Position numbers and translations under genes: made by a program. Source: Paramoeba atlantica (Eukaryota > Discosea). From it: a stretch of DNA of 64,000 nucleotides. The stretch spans positions 992,001 through 1,056,000 of the forward strand of contig CDRNVI010000030.1 of assembly GCA_977017575.1 (NCBI GenBank), given 5' to 3'. Shown piece by piece: positions 8,450 through 17,663 of this stretch. How positions within the stretch are numbered: position 1 is the first letter of the stretch; every line of letters starts with the position of its first letter. The notes under the pieces were generated by a model. It did no database searches. It had not been told where the DNA came from and saw nothing but the letters and a program-made list of their open reading frames with translations.

Positions 8450-8743
8450 CTAATATTTGTTTCCATCATTGTCATCGTAGCGAAATTTCCAAGGTCGATA
8501 ATTGAGATTATTTTCGAGCAAAAATAAATTGCGATTCCTTTGTGAAAAGAAGGTCAATCCCATAAACAAAGGTGTCCAGTAGGGAACAAACCAACGATCC
8601 AACAGAAAAGTTTTCACATCTAACCACTTGTCTATTACATCTTGCGTTTCCGCATGAAAAGAAACCAGCTTATGTCGTGTACGAAAATGATCAACAATAC
8701 TGTTCCACATTTGTGGTGAACTCGAAAGAGTATCCTCAGCCAT
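8450..8743 (-). CDS. Small hydrophobic protein, possibly a mitochondrial complex subunit
   Basis: A 97-residue protein that I do not recognise. It has a polar N-terminus, a Trp/Phe-rich stretch (residues about 42-67, WLDVKTFLL to GLTFF) that could cross or lie on a membrane, and a polar C-terminus rich in Asn, Tyr and Asp. Small proteins of this build are common among kinetoplastid respiratory-complex and mitoribosome subunits, but this is only a guess. The coding assignment is supported by the ATG at 8743 and by a strong pyrimidine tract and CAG (AG at 8753-8754) just upstream. Confidence 0.55.
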   Translation of the reverse strand: MAEDTLSSSPQMWNSIVDHFRTRHKLVSFHAETQDVIDKWLDVKTFLLDRWFVPYWTPLFMGLTFFSQRNRNLFLLENNLNYRPWKFRYDDNDGNKY

Positions 8744-9010
8744 TCGAGCAGTCTGATAAAAAAAGTAAAAAAGGGGAATTCAAAGATAGATTCAATTCAA
8801 AGATATTAAATTAAGGATTATAGTCTGTCGAGAAAATGTGAAGAGTAAAATGGCCATGCACAAACATACTTTAAATAAGATAAAGGGAAGCAAAAATAAA
8901 GGGAGCGCGGCCAAAACAAGTCATAAATACCAATACTAAATATTGCGTAACGTGTTTTTTCAGCAAAAACGTAACCGAGGCGACGCCAACACCACACAAA
9001 AGTATTTTCT

Positions 9011-11056
9011 CTAAAACAGTCCTTTAGAAAGTTCGTGTGTATCATTCTCCACAGAATCTACATCTGAAATCGCATCAAGACACTCCAAGATGTCACGAAG
9101 CTCTTCCTCCCTCTCCGAAAGATCGGTGGATTTGACGCCTTTGTCGAACGAAGCTATTTCTTTTGAAGAATCTTTTTCTATTGTGTTATCCATTAGAGAA
9201 GCACGTTCCTCATAAGCGAGTAGCTCCTTTGGAATGTAATCTTTACTAATACTGGCAGATACTTGGCTCATCTCCAAAAGGCTTGAGGTTTCTAAATGAA
9301 GGCTCACAAAATTAACTCGTTCAACGTGTCCCCCATCATACTTATCAATTTCAACTACAACTCGTTGACCTACAGGCAAAATACTTGACAAGTTCTGTAC
9401 CTGTGGGAATACTTCTCGTACCGATGCTATGGACATTCTAGCCGGTGCAGCTATTTTGTATCCTGTTCCCACGTAAACAAGCAAGTCCCGATAGAGATGC
9501 AGTGTTCCGATAATAATTCCGACAACGATTTCGCCTTTAGTTAGTACGCGCGAAAGTGGAAGAATCATTGCTCGCTCTCGTTGAAGAAGAGATTGTTGAA
9601 CCTCCTGGGACATCGAAGCAAAGTACTTATCATCCTCAAAGTGCGCGAGAATTCTTACAGAAAGGATACTACCAATTGGATGGAGTGACCTCCAATGCGG
9701 AGAAATATGGCGCGCCCCATGCTTATTTGCTGAACGATGGTCATCATCGTCATAGTATTCAGTTTCTTCCGAACATGATACAATATCTTTTCTATGTACT
9801 CGTATTCGAGCAGAAAGATCTGATTCCGACCCGTGTTCGCCCTGCAGTGGTACGAGTTCCATGTCATGCACCCCGTAGGACTCAACGCGAGCAGATACAG
9901 TTTCATTCAACTGGTACCTCGAATGGAGCGGCTTACGTACCGCATCCTTTTCTTGGTCCATTTTCCGCATTCTTTTCATTCCTCCTGAACGTTCGCTTCT
10001 AGAACTTTCCGTACTTACTGGAACCAAGGCGTGTGAAACTGTCATGTACTCTTTGTACTTTGTTTCTGTAACAATTTTTCCAGAAAGTTCGGGCTCTACA
10101 GCAGTGATTTCTATAAAAACGATTTCATTATGGGATTGTTTGACAGGCCGTTTATAGTTCTTAGAGAACGGATTTTTCAAGTCGTGTTTTATCCGTACAC
10201 ATTCAACACGTAAGGAATCCAACGGGTATGATACCTCCGATAAATTCTCTGCCTTTCTGTGGAGACCGATATCTATTAAGCGAGGTAGCGTTGATGTTCG
10301 TTGCTGTTCGCGTAGAAGGTGTTGTTGATATAGTTCAGGGCTAGCTTCATAACCCCGAGTAATTAGTCCAACATGTAAGTCGGATTCGCGTAAAAGTGAA
10401 AGTGTCCAATCGCATCGGGCGCTAAAATCTACATAATTATCGATGAACATCATTCCAACAGGATCTTTGTAGGATGCTAACTGGTGATCCGAAAATGAAA
10501 TTGCCCAATTCCGCTGAAATGCTTGAAGAAGAGCGGAGGCTTTTGCTATTGATTTTGTCCGAATGTGCCCAAAATAAACCGAATTATCTGGAGTTCCCAA
10601 GACCGGGCGAATGATTTCGCGAAGTTGATTGTTGTGTGTGCCTTGAAAGCTGTCGTGTACAACGTGGACACTGATGGATTCACCCGACTTCAAGTCCTTA
10701 TCTAGAGTCCTAATTTTTTTCCTCAACTCAGAAACCTGAAGTGGAAGATATTTGCCCCATATGAGCAAACCCTCAGAACAGAGATCCTCATGCGGGGGAG
10801 AATACTGTACAGTGGCTTGCTGCGGAGAAAAAGATTCACCGCTCTTCTGGTGTTCCTCAACTAAATCAGCGATAAAACGTTTGGCGCTTGTGGTTCTTTG
10901 GAATTGAATGAGAATGCTATTCTTTCCCTCACTTGAGAAAATCTGAAGTGTTTCCACAACACCGTATGACGAGGCTGCAGCAAAAAACCGCGAACGCTGT
11001 TCATGCGCTTTAGGATGAAGAAATCCTGTTAATATAACTCGCCTTGTGGTTGACAT
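9011..11056 (-). CDS. RRM-like protein with possible S1/OB-like segments, unknown function
   Basis: A 681-residue protein. Residues about 4-70 (RRVILTGFL ... YGVVETLQIFS ... SILIQFQ ... AKRFIADL) follow the beta-alpha-beta pattern of an RNA recognition motif, with weak RNP motifs. Residues about 100-330 form a conserved-looking globular region with no family I can name. Residues about 440-590 contain two beta-rich stretches (PIGSILSVRILAHFEDDKYFASM; KGEIVVGIIIGTLHLYRDLLVYVG) that resemble S1/OB repeats, and the C-terminus is acidic. RNA binding is the likeliest role. The frame opens with a non-ATG codon, so I start at the first in-frame ATG (11056). Confidence 0.7.
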   Translation of the reverse strand: MSTTRRVILTGFLHPKAHEQRSRFFAAASSYGVVETLQIFSSEGKNSILIQFQRTTSAKRFIADLVEEHQKSGESFSPQQATVQYSPPHEDLCSEGLLIWGKYLPLQVSELRKKIRTLDKDLKSGESISVHVVHDSFQGTHNNQLREIIRPVLGTPDNSVYFGHIRTKSIAKASALLQAFQRNWAISFSDHQLASYKDPVGMMFIDNYVDFSARCDWTLSLLRESDLHVGLITRGYEASPELYQQHLLREQQRTSTLPRLIDIGLHRKAENLSEVSYPLDSLRVECVRIKHDLKNPFSKNYKRPVKQSHNEIVFIEITAVEPELSGKIVTETKYKEYMTVSHALVPVSTESSRSERSGGMKRMRKMDQEKDAVRKPLHSRYQLNETVSARVESYGVHDMELVPLQGEHGSESDLSARIRVHRKDIVSCSEETEYYDDDDHRSANKHGARHISPHWRSLHPIGSILSVRILAHFEDDKYFASMSQEVQQSLLQRERAMILPLSRVLTKGEIVVGIIIGTLHLYRDLLVYVGTGYKIAAPARMSIASVREVFPQVQNLSSILPVGQRVVVEIDKYDGGHVERVNFVSLHLETSSLLEMSQVSASISKDYIPKELLAYEERASLMDNTIEKDSSKEIASFDKGVKSTDLSEREEELRDILECLDAISDVDSVENDTHELSKGLF

Positions 11057-11333
11057 GGTGAAGGGTATTTCATCATTCAAGAAAACACTAGGAGACAGAT
11101 GAAAAGGATGACTTCAGAGGAACGCTATGCAGCGCTTGAAGAATATTTTTATACAATAGAGTCATCAAAAATGTCTTGTACCAAGAGAGTATCACAATGG
11201 ACGACTCATTGCCGTATACTTTTTAATTCATACTATTTTGTTTACGTACAAATCTGGATCATGCAACGAGTAGCATTTATGTATCATTCTACATTCGGAT
11301 TAAGAATACCATCTTATGTCCAAATTTTACTGA

Positions 11334-11933
11334 CTAGAACTCAACTAATCCTCTCTCTGATTGCATGTTCGTCCCTGTAGTTGAATCGTCGTTCATGCGT
11401 TCAAAAGGGAGTGAAAACATAGACCGTATCGTTGGCAAGTCGACATTCTCCCAAAGTCGAGCTTTTAGTCTTTCTGCCCATGCTGTGTCTGTGGGATCAC
11501 CACTAACCACAATATGAGAAACGTCCCGTTCTTGAGAAAGACGGTCTACAATTTCCATCATGGCTCCTGCGGGGGCCAAAATGGTGATCGGCACACTTGG
11601 AGGCAACTGCTCGTTGTACTGCCCAATTTCATATGTCATGCCAACAAGATGAGCATCTCCACGGCGAGATGGCGTTGAGTCAATTTCTATATTTTGTCTT
11701 TGTAGCAATGCATAGTAACTTGGCCGACCAGCGACGACCCGGTGTAACAAAGTGTCATTGTTCGTAAACATGGAGACGAAGCAGTTGGGGGGAATAAGGG
11801 GTTTAGGGCTGTGAATGCGCTCATCCGCAACGCTAAAGAAGTTCCGAAGTGCATCAAGGTCCACAGCAAGAATTTGACCAAAATTGTCGCGTTCAAGAGT
11901 GAGGGTGGATCGACCGTGCTCCGAATTGTCCAT
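11334..11933 (-). CDS. VDLD-domain protein, possible NYN/PIN-like fold (short paralogue)
   Basis: A 199-residue protein with the opening core ILAVDLDALRNFF, a second strand PPNCFVSMFTN, then YYALLQRQNIEIDSTPSRRGDA and PPSVPITILAP. The order strand-DxD-helix-strand-strand recalls Rossmann-like NYN/PIN nuclease folds, where the first acidic residues bind metal. The N-terminal half of the 404-residue protein at 49070-50284 has the same order (VCFVDLDSLPDFF ... VFLFVYLC ... FYWLLRSQRVEMEMIPKPSG ... VFFTIVAG), so the two are diverged paralogues. The other catalytic acids are not obvious, so it may only bind RNA or protein. Confidence 0.65.
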   Translation of the reverse strand: MDNSEHGRSTLTLERDNFGQILAVDLDALRNFFSVADERIHSPKPLIPPNCFVSMFTNNDTLLHRVVAGRPSYYALLQRQNIEIDSTPSRRGDAHLVGMTYEIGQYNEQLPPSVPITILAPAGAMMEIVDRLSQERDVSHIVVSGDPTDTAWAERLKARLWENVDLPTIRSMFSLPFERMNDDSTTGTNMQSERGLVEF

Positions 11934-12192
11934 ATTGTATTTATACTATTTATGCTTGTTTGGATAAACGTGAAAGTTTTGTTTCGTGAAAGTATTTTGA
12001 AAACAATACAAACGTTAGTAAAAGTAATGAATTGCATTCTGTACGCCCTGAAAATAAGAAGGGAATTTTTACTCCTACACGACACGAGACATGTAAAATG
12101 AGTGATGTAAAATATCCCTCCGAATAGCGAAAAAAATAACTGCGTTCGTGCACCTACCACTACTCATTAACATACATGTATGTACCGATCAA

Positions 12193-12978
12193 CTACTCTA
12201 CCACCATGTCTTCATCTGACACAGAAGACACTTTGGCAAGCAATAATGTTTTCATGTTTTCAGCACTTTGCATATCCCAAGGAAACACGTTGAGTTCCTT
12301 CGCCTTACTCACAATGCTGTCTACAACATTTATGTGTAACATTCGACCGGCTCGCTGAAGCAGAGTAATGGCATTGTGTGTCCGAGCCAGCTCAATACGA
12401 GTGTCTGGACCTCCTCGACTGCTTAGCCAAATAAACCCGTTGACCCCGACCACAAGTCGAATCTCAGGAGCACAACTTAAAGAATGGAAATGCTTTCGGG
12501 TACGAGGAATCAGCTGTGGGCGTACGGTAAGCAAGAACCCGTCACTCATGCGTCCATACTTCTCCCCACTGCGCGTGTGCAACGAGATTGTGCCGTCGGG
12601 GAGCACACGCTGTACCTCGCACGCCACCACATCTCCCTCTGCAAAGATGTTCCGCATCTGCAACTCATCCTCTCGGCCCCGACGACGGAGCACCCCGCCG
12701 GGTTCCGTGACATTGGAGAGCAGCATGAACGCGTCCTGGTGTGACCCGACGTGGACTTTCCACCGGGTACCACTAATTTCCTTCACACGTCCCACAATCA
12801 CATCTCCGGTCTCCCCAAGATACCGGGATGAGGGAGCGCGTACCGAGACAACGCGATCGATGGCCTCCACGGTGCCACAAACGCAAGAGAGTATCCGCTC
12901 CCCTGAGGTGTAGGTGTTGTACCCGCGAAGGCTTTCGGAGGTGTTCCCAACCTCATCTCCTGTAATGGCAATATTCAT
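12193..12978 (-). CDS. RRP4: Exosome subunit RRP4
   Basis: A 261-residue cap subunit of the RNA exosome, the nuclear and cytosolic 3'-5' RNA processing complex. It has the N-terminal motif region (RGYNTYTSGERILSCVCGTV, where most RRP4 proteins have GHGTY), an S1 domain (GDVIVGRVKEISGTRWKVHVGS ... EGDVVACEVQRVLPDGTISLHTRS, about residues 55-150) and a C-terminal KH-like region with RLVVGVNGFIWLS. Length matches the family. Two ATGs compete: one at 13050 and one at 12978. A pyrimidine tract with AG (13011-13012) lies between them, so the shorter form beginning MNIAITGDE is chosen; it also removes a hydrophobic stretch foreign to RRP4. Confidence 0.92.
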   Translation of the reverse strand: MNIAITGDEVGNTSESLRGYNTYTSGERILSCVCGTVEAIDRVVSVRAPSSRYLGETGDVIVGRVKEISGTRWKVHVGSHQDAFMLLSNVTEPGGVLRRRGREDELQMRNIFAEGDVVACEVQRVLPDGTISLHTRSGEKYGRMSDGFLLTVRPQLIPRTRKHFHSLSCAPEIRLVVGVNGFIWLSSRGGPDTRIELARTHNAITLLQRAGRMLHINVVDSIVSKAKELNVFPWDMQSAENMKTLLLAKVSSVSDEDMVVE

Positions 12979-13010
12979 GCGCCGAAAACACAAAGAAACC
13001 CAATACTTTC

Positions 13011-13023
13011 CTAGAAAGAAAAG
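13011..13023 (-). promoter_or_regulatory. Probable trans-splice acceptor deciding the RRP4 start
   Basis: The minus strand reads CTTTTCTTTCTAG with the AG at 13011-13012. It lies between two in-frame ATGs and therefore supports the downstream one at 12978. Confidence 0.55.
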
Positions 13024-13279
13024 TATGACTATGAATTTATAGAGTGGCATGAGGTTTGATCAACGTACACGATTTTGAGGAAATTATTTTTCCTCATTGA
13101 AAAATGGATTAAAAAACTTCGTCCACAATTCGAAATACCTAGCCTGAAATATCCCTGTGTAGCAAATGGGAGAGTACTATAGCAGAATCGTAACATTAAA
13201 ATTTTTAACAAAAAAAAGAAATCTATAGCAGAAATATTTACAAGCACGTACAAGAAATGATAAAGTACAAGGAAATTTT

Positions 13280-13951
13280 CTAGGATTTTTCTTCAAAAAA
13301 GTCGGTTTCATAAAGCGCACCTCTTGCAGTCCTAAAGGTGACGTTATTGTGTGACACTTCAACGCTTGCCTCAGAGGAAAGTTTTTCTTTCTTATTTCTG
13401 CTCCATCCTATGGATACCACCTTTACCAGTCGCAATTTTCCAGATCTCTGAGTATAGTATTCTGATCCAATTTTTACTCTATACGCTGTCTTAAGATAAA
13501 GATGTCTTTCGGTTCCTTCTTCTCGTACAGCTACAAACTCTGAATTCGCGTATTTCTCGGATATTTTTCCACGAGAAGATTTGATGTTGATTTCAGATAC
13601 ATTTCTTGCAGTGCTGCGCTGTGAAGCGATATCACCGTGCCTTACTTCGCTACCTTTCTCCATATTTCTCTTGTTATTCCGATTTCCGACTTTTGTATTA
13701 TTTATTGATTTCTTTGGAGCGTTTAAAATTGTATCCTTACTGGGTGACTGTCTTGGAGTCTTTGTTGAACTCTTCGTAGTGCCTAAAGTCGTCTCCTTAT
13801 TGGGCAACCCTGCTGAGTGCGTGCAAACTTTTTGCATAGCAGGCAAAGCCAATATTTCATAACACAAAGTCATAATTTTTCTTCGTCCAATTTCTTGATT
13901 GTCCGCCGCCGACTGGAAATAACCTCGAAGCTTCTCTACTTTGACTGGCAT
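13280..13951 (-). CDS. Basic, low-complexity protein of unknown function
   Basis: A 223-residue protein that I do not recognise. Residues 1-35 (MPVKVEKLRGYFQSAADN ... LCYEILALP) look like a short helical module. Residues about 40-135 are Ser/Thr/Lys/Asn-rich and probably disordered. Residues about 140-220 form a beta-rich C-terminal module (FVAVREEGTERHLYLKTAYRVKIGSEYYTQ ... RLVKVVSIGW ... VTFRTARGALYETDFFEE) of the size and rhythm of a small SH3/Tudor-like barrel, which is inference only. The start is uncertain: the first in-frame ATG lies within a pyrimidine tract and is followed at once by CCAG, which could itself be the splice acceptor. Confidence 0.6.
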   Translation of the reverse strand: MPVKVEKLRGYFQSAADNQEIGRRKIMTLCYEILALPAMQKVCTHSAGLPNKETTLGTTKSSTKTPRQSPSKDTILNAPKKSINNTKVGNRNNKRNMEKGSEVRHGDIASQRSTARNVSEINIKSSRGKISEKYANSEFVAVREEGTERHLYLKTAYRVKIGSEYYTQRSGKLRLVKVVSIGWSRNKKEKLSSEASVEVSHNNVTFRTARGALYETDFFEEKS

Positions 13952-15353
13952 AGAAAAAATATGAAGTATCAATGTCAATTTTTGACCCAGAGAATAGTTT
14001 TAAGCACAACGTTTAGGAACAGATTTCGCGACCGTTCTATTTGCAGCCATCAGGGGAAAATGCTACTGTCCCCTCCCTTACACGCAACCGTTTGACCCTA
14101 CGACTTATCGTAGCTACAATAATAATTATTGTAATAATATTTATTAATAATAATTATTATTAAAAAAAGCAAATTATTAGTATTATCAATAGTTCAGTAT
14201 GCATTTACGCGAGGGGCTGCGAGTGACACATGGGGAGCCCCTCGCATGTAGACATATGGTCGGCGTCATTTGCAGCAGTATGATGGCAGCACCAGGGAAG
14301 ACTGCGAGATCCAGAAAGCTCATTTTCGTTGCAACACATCATACAAATACAGAGTTTGATATTTCCCGGCCCTCGATATCAGCACTCCACAAGGAGTTGT
14401 TGTTGGTACAGCACATTTACCTGCGTCAGGCGCAGGCTCCTACTTCCCGCGTAGGTTGAGGTGCATATAGTGATGCTCGAAGCATTAGCATCGACTCCAT
14501 AAGGAGATCCCCATCAATGCTCCTTTTCGGCATGAAAATATTGTTTGATACAAAATTAAGGGGGAGAAATCTGAGTATAAAAGCCCAATAATAATTTATT
14601 AATAATCTATTAATAGTAATTGCGGTGGTTGTTTAACTACCGCTCTACCCCCGATTATTGAAAAAAAGTGAACAAAAACAGTGAAAATTTAAAGAGAAGC
14701 ACAGCAATATAATAGAAGAAAAAAATATAAAAGTGGGCTCCGGTGGTCCAAAATTGAAAAAATTGAAAAAAATGGGGGGTCTAGGGGGGGGGTCCAGTAG
14801 GGGTCATGGTCGAGCAATTTTTTTTGAAAAAATTATTTTTCAAAAAAAAAGCGCAGAAGGGGTAGCCGGGATCTTGGCGCGTATTTTCCACCCCCCTACC
14901 CGGGGGTGACCCCCCCGCGTATCCGCAGGACGGGTCCGCCAAGTTCGGATTTTTTCGGAAAAGATTTTTTTTTGAAAAAACAATCGAGTTGGCGAAAAAA
15001 ATGGCGAAAAAAATATTTTTTTCAAAATCCTTTGCCCTATTGTATTTTGATAGTTTAGGATCGATACTAGCCTTCCGCACCGTTGGTTTCGCAAGGTATC
15101 CCTTCTTGTAGCCGTGGTATGCTTCCCAAAATGACCCATTTTTGACTAAAAAATGCGAAAAAGTAAGTTTCGGACCCAAAGGGGGCCTTTTTGTGTCGAA
15201 AGAGTGGTATGGTTGGAGTCGCATTCTCTACAGAATACGTTCCGTACCCTTGAACGCATGCCTACGTGTGATTTCCCACACGCAAAAGTCGAATTTAGTG
15301 CTCGGAGAGCAAAAATACCCAAAAATCACCCCGTTTTCACCTAAAAATCGGCT
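13952..15353. other. Gene-free AT-rich region with structured segments
   Basis: No convincing gene is visible. The region holds long runs of alternating A and T (14100-14175, 14580-14620), a segment with several short perfect stems (14195-14520), and homopolymer-rich DNA with A8, T8 and G8 runs (14740-15230). The open frames across 14781-15224 are low-complexity and lack coding character. The sequence GCGGTGGTTGTTTAAC near 14616 recurs, with one base missing, at 15468-15483 on the other strand, linking this part to the inverted repeat next to it. Confidence 0.5.
14195..14520. other. Hairpin-rich segment, possible structured RNA
   Basis: Several perfect short stems occur in about 300 bases: GCGAGGGGCT (14209-14218) with AGCCCCTCGC (14236-14245), CCTGCG/CGCAGG around a five-base loop near 14430, and GATGCT/AGCATC near 14474-14495. 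It is GC-richer than its surroundings and is bounded by AT-rich DNA. It does not match tRNA, 5S rRNA, U2 or spliced-leader RNA as far as I can tell by eye. It could be a noncoding RNA gene or part of a repeat. Confidence 0.3.
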
Positions 15354-15550
15354 ATTTTGGCTCAAATCCTTCCTTTTTCTCCAGCTTTCCTGGCTAATTT
15401 TTTTAGTCTCTTCGTTAAACGCGGTGGTAGTTTTCAACGCGAAGCGCGCAGCATGAGTGACTTCTAAGTTTAACAACCACCGCGTTTAACGAAGAGTCTA
15501 AAAAAATTGGCCAGGAAAGCTGGAGAAAAAGGAAGGATTTGAGCCAAAAT
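15354..15550. repeat. Long inverted repeat: 74-bp arms, 49-bp loop
   Basis: The arms 15354-15427 and 15477-15550 are reverse complements with only two mismatches over 74 bases (ATTTTGGCTC ... AACGCGGTGG). The 49-base loop contains ACGCGAAGCGCG, itself nearly palindromic. Transcription from either side would give a long double-stranded hairpin. It lies immediately beside the terminal-repeat element that begins near 15728 and may be a MITE or the rearranged end of a transposon. Confidence 0.8.
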
Positions 15551-15924
15551 TATTACCGAACTAATTATTAATAATCCTGCAGCACTTATGCGCAACGCAA
15601 CGTTTGACGCAGTGCAAGAAAATGAAACGGGGCGATTTTTTTTTGATTTTGTAAAAAATCAATTTCCCACTTAAGATTTTCTTGACTCGGCTACTTATGC
15701 GTAATATTAAGCCAAAACCGGGTTGCGTTTAACATACCTTCCGCGTGTATGTGTGTACGTACACGTGTAAGTTAGCCACTTACACACTTTTTTGGTAACC
15801 CGTTTCGTAACAGGTGTACAGCAAAAAAATAATTATATGTACTTACCAAACGAAACTAGTCAAATTTAATATAGTGTTTCATATGATTACATTCTTTCCT
15901 GACTTTCATTTCTCTTTTTGCTTT

Positions 15925-16227
15925 ATGGGAAAGCGATCTCGCGTAAGCAGACGCGGACACACACAGACGAATTCACAGCCAACGGAGGAGAATGAGTCTC
16001 CTGAACATTTCAAGCTTGAACAATGTTGTGGATCTCCTGACAGCTCCAGCAATGAAAAATGCAAGGCCTATGCTCAGCGCAATACTGATGAGGTCCTCAG
16101 GAATAGTTTCGGGAACAGAGCACACTTTCAATGTAAACATTGTTCGTTCTTCTCGCATTCCCCCCCCAACAATGTATATTACAAACATCGCGTCGAATGT
16201 AAAGGGCCTGAAGAATCGATAAATTAA
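15925..16227 (+). CDS. Element-borne zinc-finger frame
   Basis: A 100-residue plus-strand frame beginning MGKRSRVSRRG inside the terminal-repeat element. It is Ser/Glu-rich and ends with HFQCKHCSFF ... YYKHRVEC, a C2HC finger reminiscent of BED fingers found at the N-terminus of many transposases. It may be the first part of the element's DNA-binding protein. Whether it is expressed is unknown. Confidence 0.35.
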   Translation: MGKRSRVSRRGHTQTNSQPTEENESPEHFKLEQCCGSPDSSSNEKCKAYAQRNTDEVLRNSFGNRAHFQCKHCSFFSHSPPNNVYYKHRVECKGPEESIN

Positions 16228-16820
16228 GAAAATATTGATTCTGTGAGCGTCTTTACTAGAAAGGTTTTACCGTGTTTGCTATCCTCCACCAATTTGTATT
16301 ACTGAGATTGCTTGGAATGCTTTTGTTACCGCCGCTAATTATCACATAAGCCCCGTCAAGCACACGAACGAGCACGTGTGGTGGGAGGACATCGGGCGAA
16401 CAATGTTTCCGGAAGTGTATCGGGCAGCGAAACATTGGATTTGGCTTCCTTCTGTAGTAACGCAATGCGATTCGTGGCTTTCAGTGTTAAGTAACAAGTA
16501 CAGTAGTCGACAAGCCATTATTGGAACATGTACAGTCGGAAATCAAATGTTTTTACGAGGAAACATGTCATATTTACCTTATTTGGATAAGTCGATAAAA
16601 CCTATTGAGCAGTGCAATACGCAAAAGGGAGAAACCAGTAGCTACTATACTGAAGATAACACGTGCACATCTGAGAGTTCGCATTCTGAAGTTGAAACCG
16701 ATAATATTATTGATTCGTAACTTTAAATGGTTCTACAATGCGTCGTATATTTCATTGTATGTTTTGAAAATTAAAATTTCAAGATAATATATTTCAAGAT
16801 AAGATAGGGCGGGGGGGAGG

Positions 16821-16848
16821 ATAGGCTTCCGGTGGGCCTAGGGGGTGT
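16821..16848 (+). repeat. Dispersed motif, copy 2 (TAGGCTTCCGGTGGGCCTAG core)
   Basis: Plus-strand copy of the motif found inverted at 2895-2922, here inside the terminal-repeat element and next to a G-run. Confidence 0.6.
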
Positions 16849-17663
16849 ACACCAAAAAACATATTCGTTATATTTGTATGTAATGTTTTGAATTTAAGCA
16901 TTTTTATATCCTCAGATGCTAATTACGATAAAGTATACTTTTGTTTTCTCATTTTACGTGGGTTTTTCCGTCCGTTCTTCTGTTTTTCCCATTGTAAAAA
17001 ATGGGAAATTATTTACATATTTTATAAACCTATACTACCCCTGTGTATACAGGGGGATAAGAGTAGGAAAACTACTCAAACGAAAAAAGATAAAGATATT
17101 GTTTCTGTAAAGCTGCCTTCTCCGAAAGCTCTCGGACTTACCTGGCACTACCATCTCATTGACGGTACGCGCGCCGACCAAAAACGTCATTGGTTCAAAA
17201 AACCAAAAGGTGGACAAAGAATATTTGATACTCTCTGTAAAGTGTGTAAGTGGCTAACTTACACGCGTGTAAGATCCCACTTACACGCTCATTGTGTAAG
17301 TGGCTAATTTAGCCCGGAAGGTATGGTTTAAGTGGGGGGCAATATGTAGAAACTTTACATCCACTATTGCACCCTCAACTCAAAAAACTTTTGAAAAAAA
17401 GTTTTTTCCTGGAATGTGTACATGTAGATTGAAACAAAGGAAGTACACAGGCGCAAATTTAATGTATGTTGCATTATTTTCGCATGGGGGTATAAGAGAC
17501 GAAATCCCTTGCCCAGGAGTAAAATGCTAAGGAAGGAATCAAATGTGGAGAAATGACCCAGTTGCAACCCGTTGTCTTCGTATCTCACACCGATGAGACC
17601 AAGAATTTGGAGTAAAACAGATGGAGGTCGTGCGTAACCTCGGTAGTGAACATATTTGCGAAT

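Larger units (their letters stand above)
15728..17329 (+). mobile_element. Unclassified element with terminal inverted repeats
   Basis: The two ends match in inverted orientation: ATACCTTCCG close to the tip and, inside it, GTGTAAGTTAGCCACTTACA followed by CACTTT (left about 15762-15790, right about 17240-17270). The right end carries extra copies of the GTGTAAGTGGCTAA unit. Inside are plus-strand frames: 15925-16227 (100 aa) with a C-X2-C-X16-H-X3-C finger, an open stretch 16241-16720 of unknown type, and a basic frame ending in a second such finger (CKVCKWLTYTRVRSHLHAHC, to about 17307) that is encoded by the terminal repeat itself. No DDE, reverse transcriptase or integrase core is recognised. 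A related but decayed sequence lies at 53340-53960. Family unknown; ends accurate to a few bases. Confidence 0.5.

Noticed and set aside
8818-9045. 75-codon minus-strand frame with an ATG
   Set aside because: Overlaps the end of the RRM-like gene, is Trp/Phe/Tyr-rich by AT composition and lies where a 3' UTR is expected.
11687-12160. 157-codon minus-strand frame overlapping the short VDLD protein
   Set aside because: Out-of-frame with the VDLD gene, which shares blocks with a paralogue; the frame is hydrophobic by composition and has no motif.
14330-14470. Possible spliced-leader RNA or 5S rRNA
   Set aside because: Checked by eye for the conserved leader exon AACTAACGC and for 5S internal boxes; neither is present.
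14781-15224. Minus-strand frames containing Lys/Phe and Gly/Pro runs
   Set aside because: Generated by homopolymer A, T and G runs; no recognisable domain and no good start context.
16376-16720. Resemblance of HVWWEDIGRTM ... to the zinc-binding end of retroelement integrases
   Set aside because: The His/Cys spacing of an HHCC finger is not met and no catalytic core follows, so I do not assign a retroelement.
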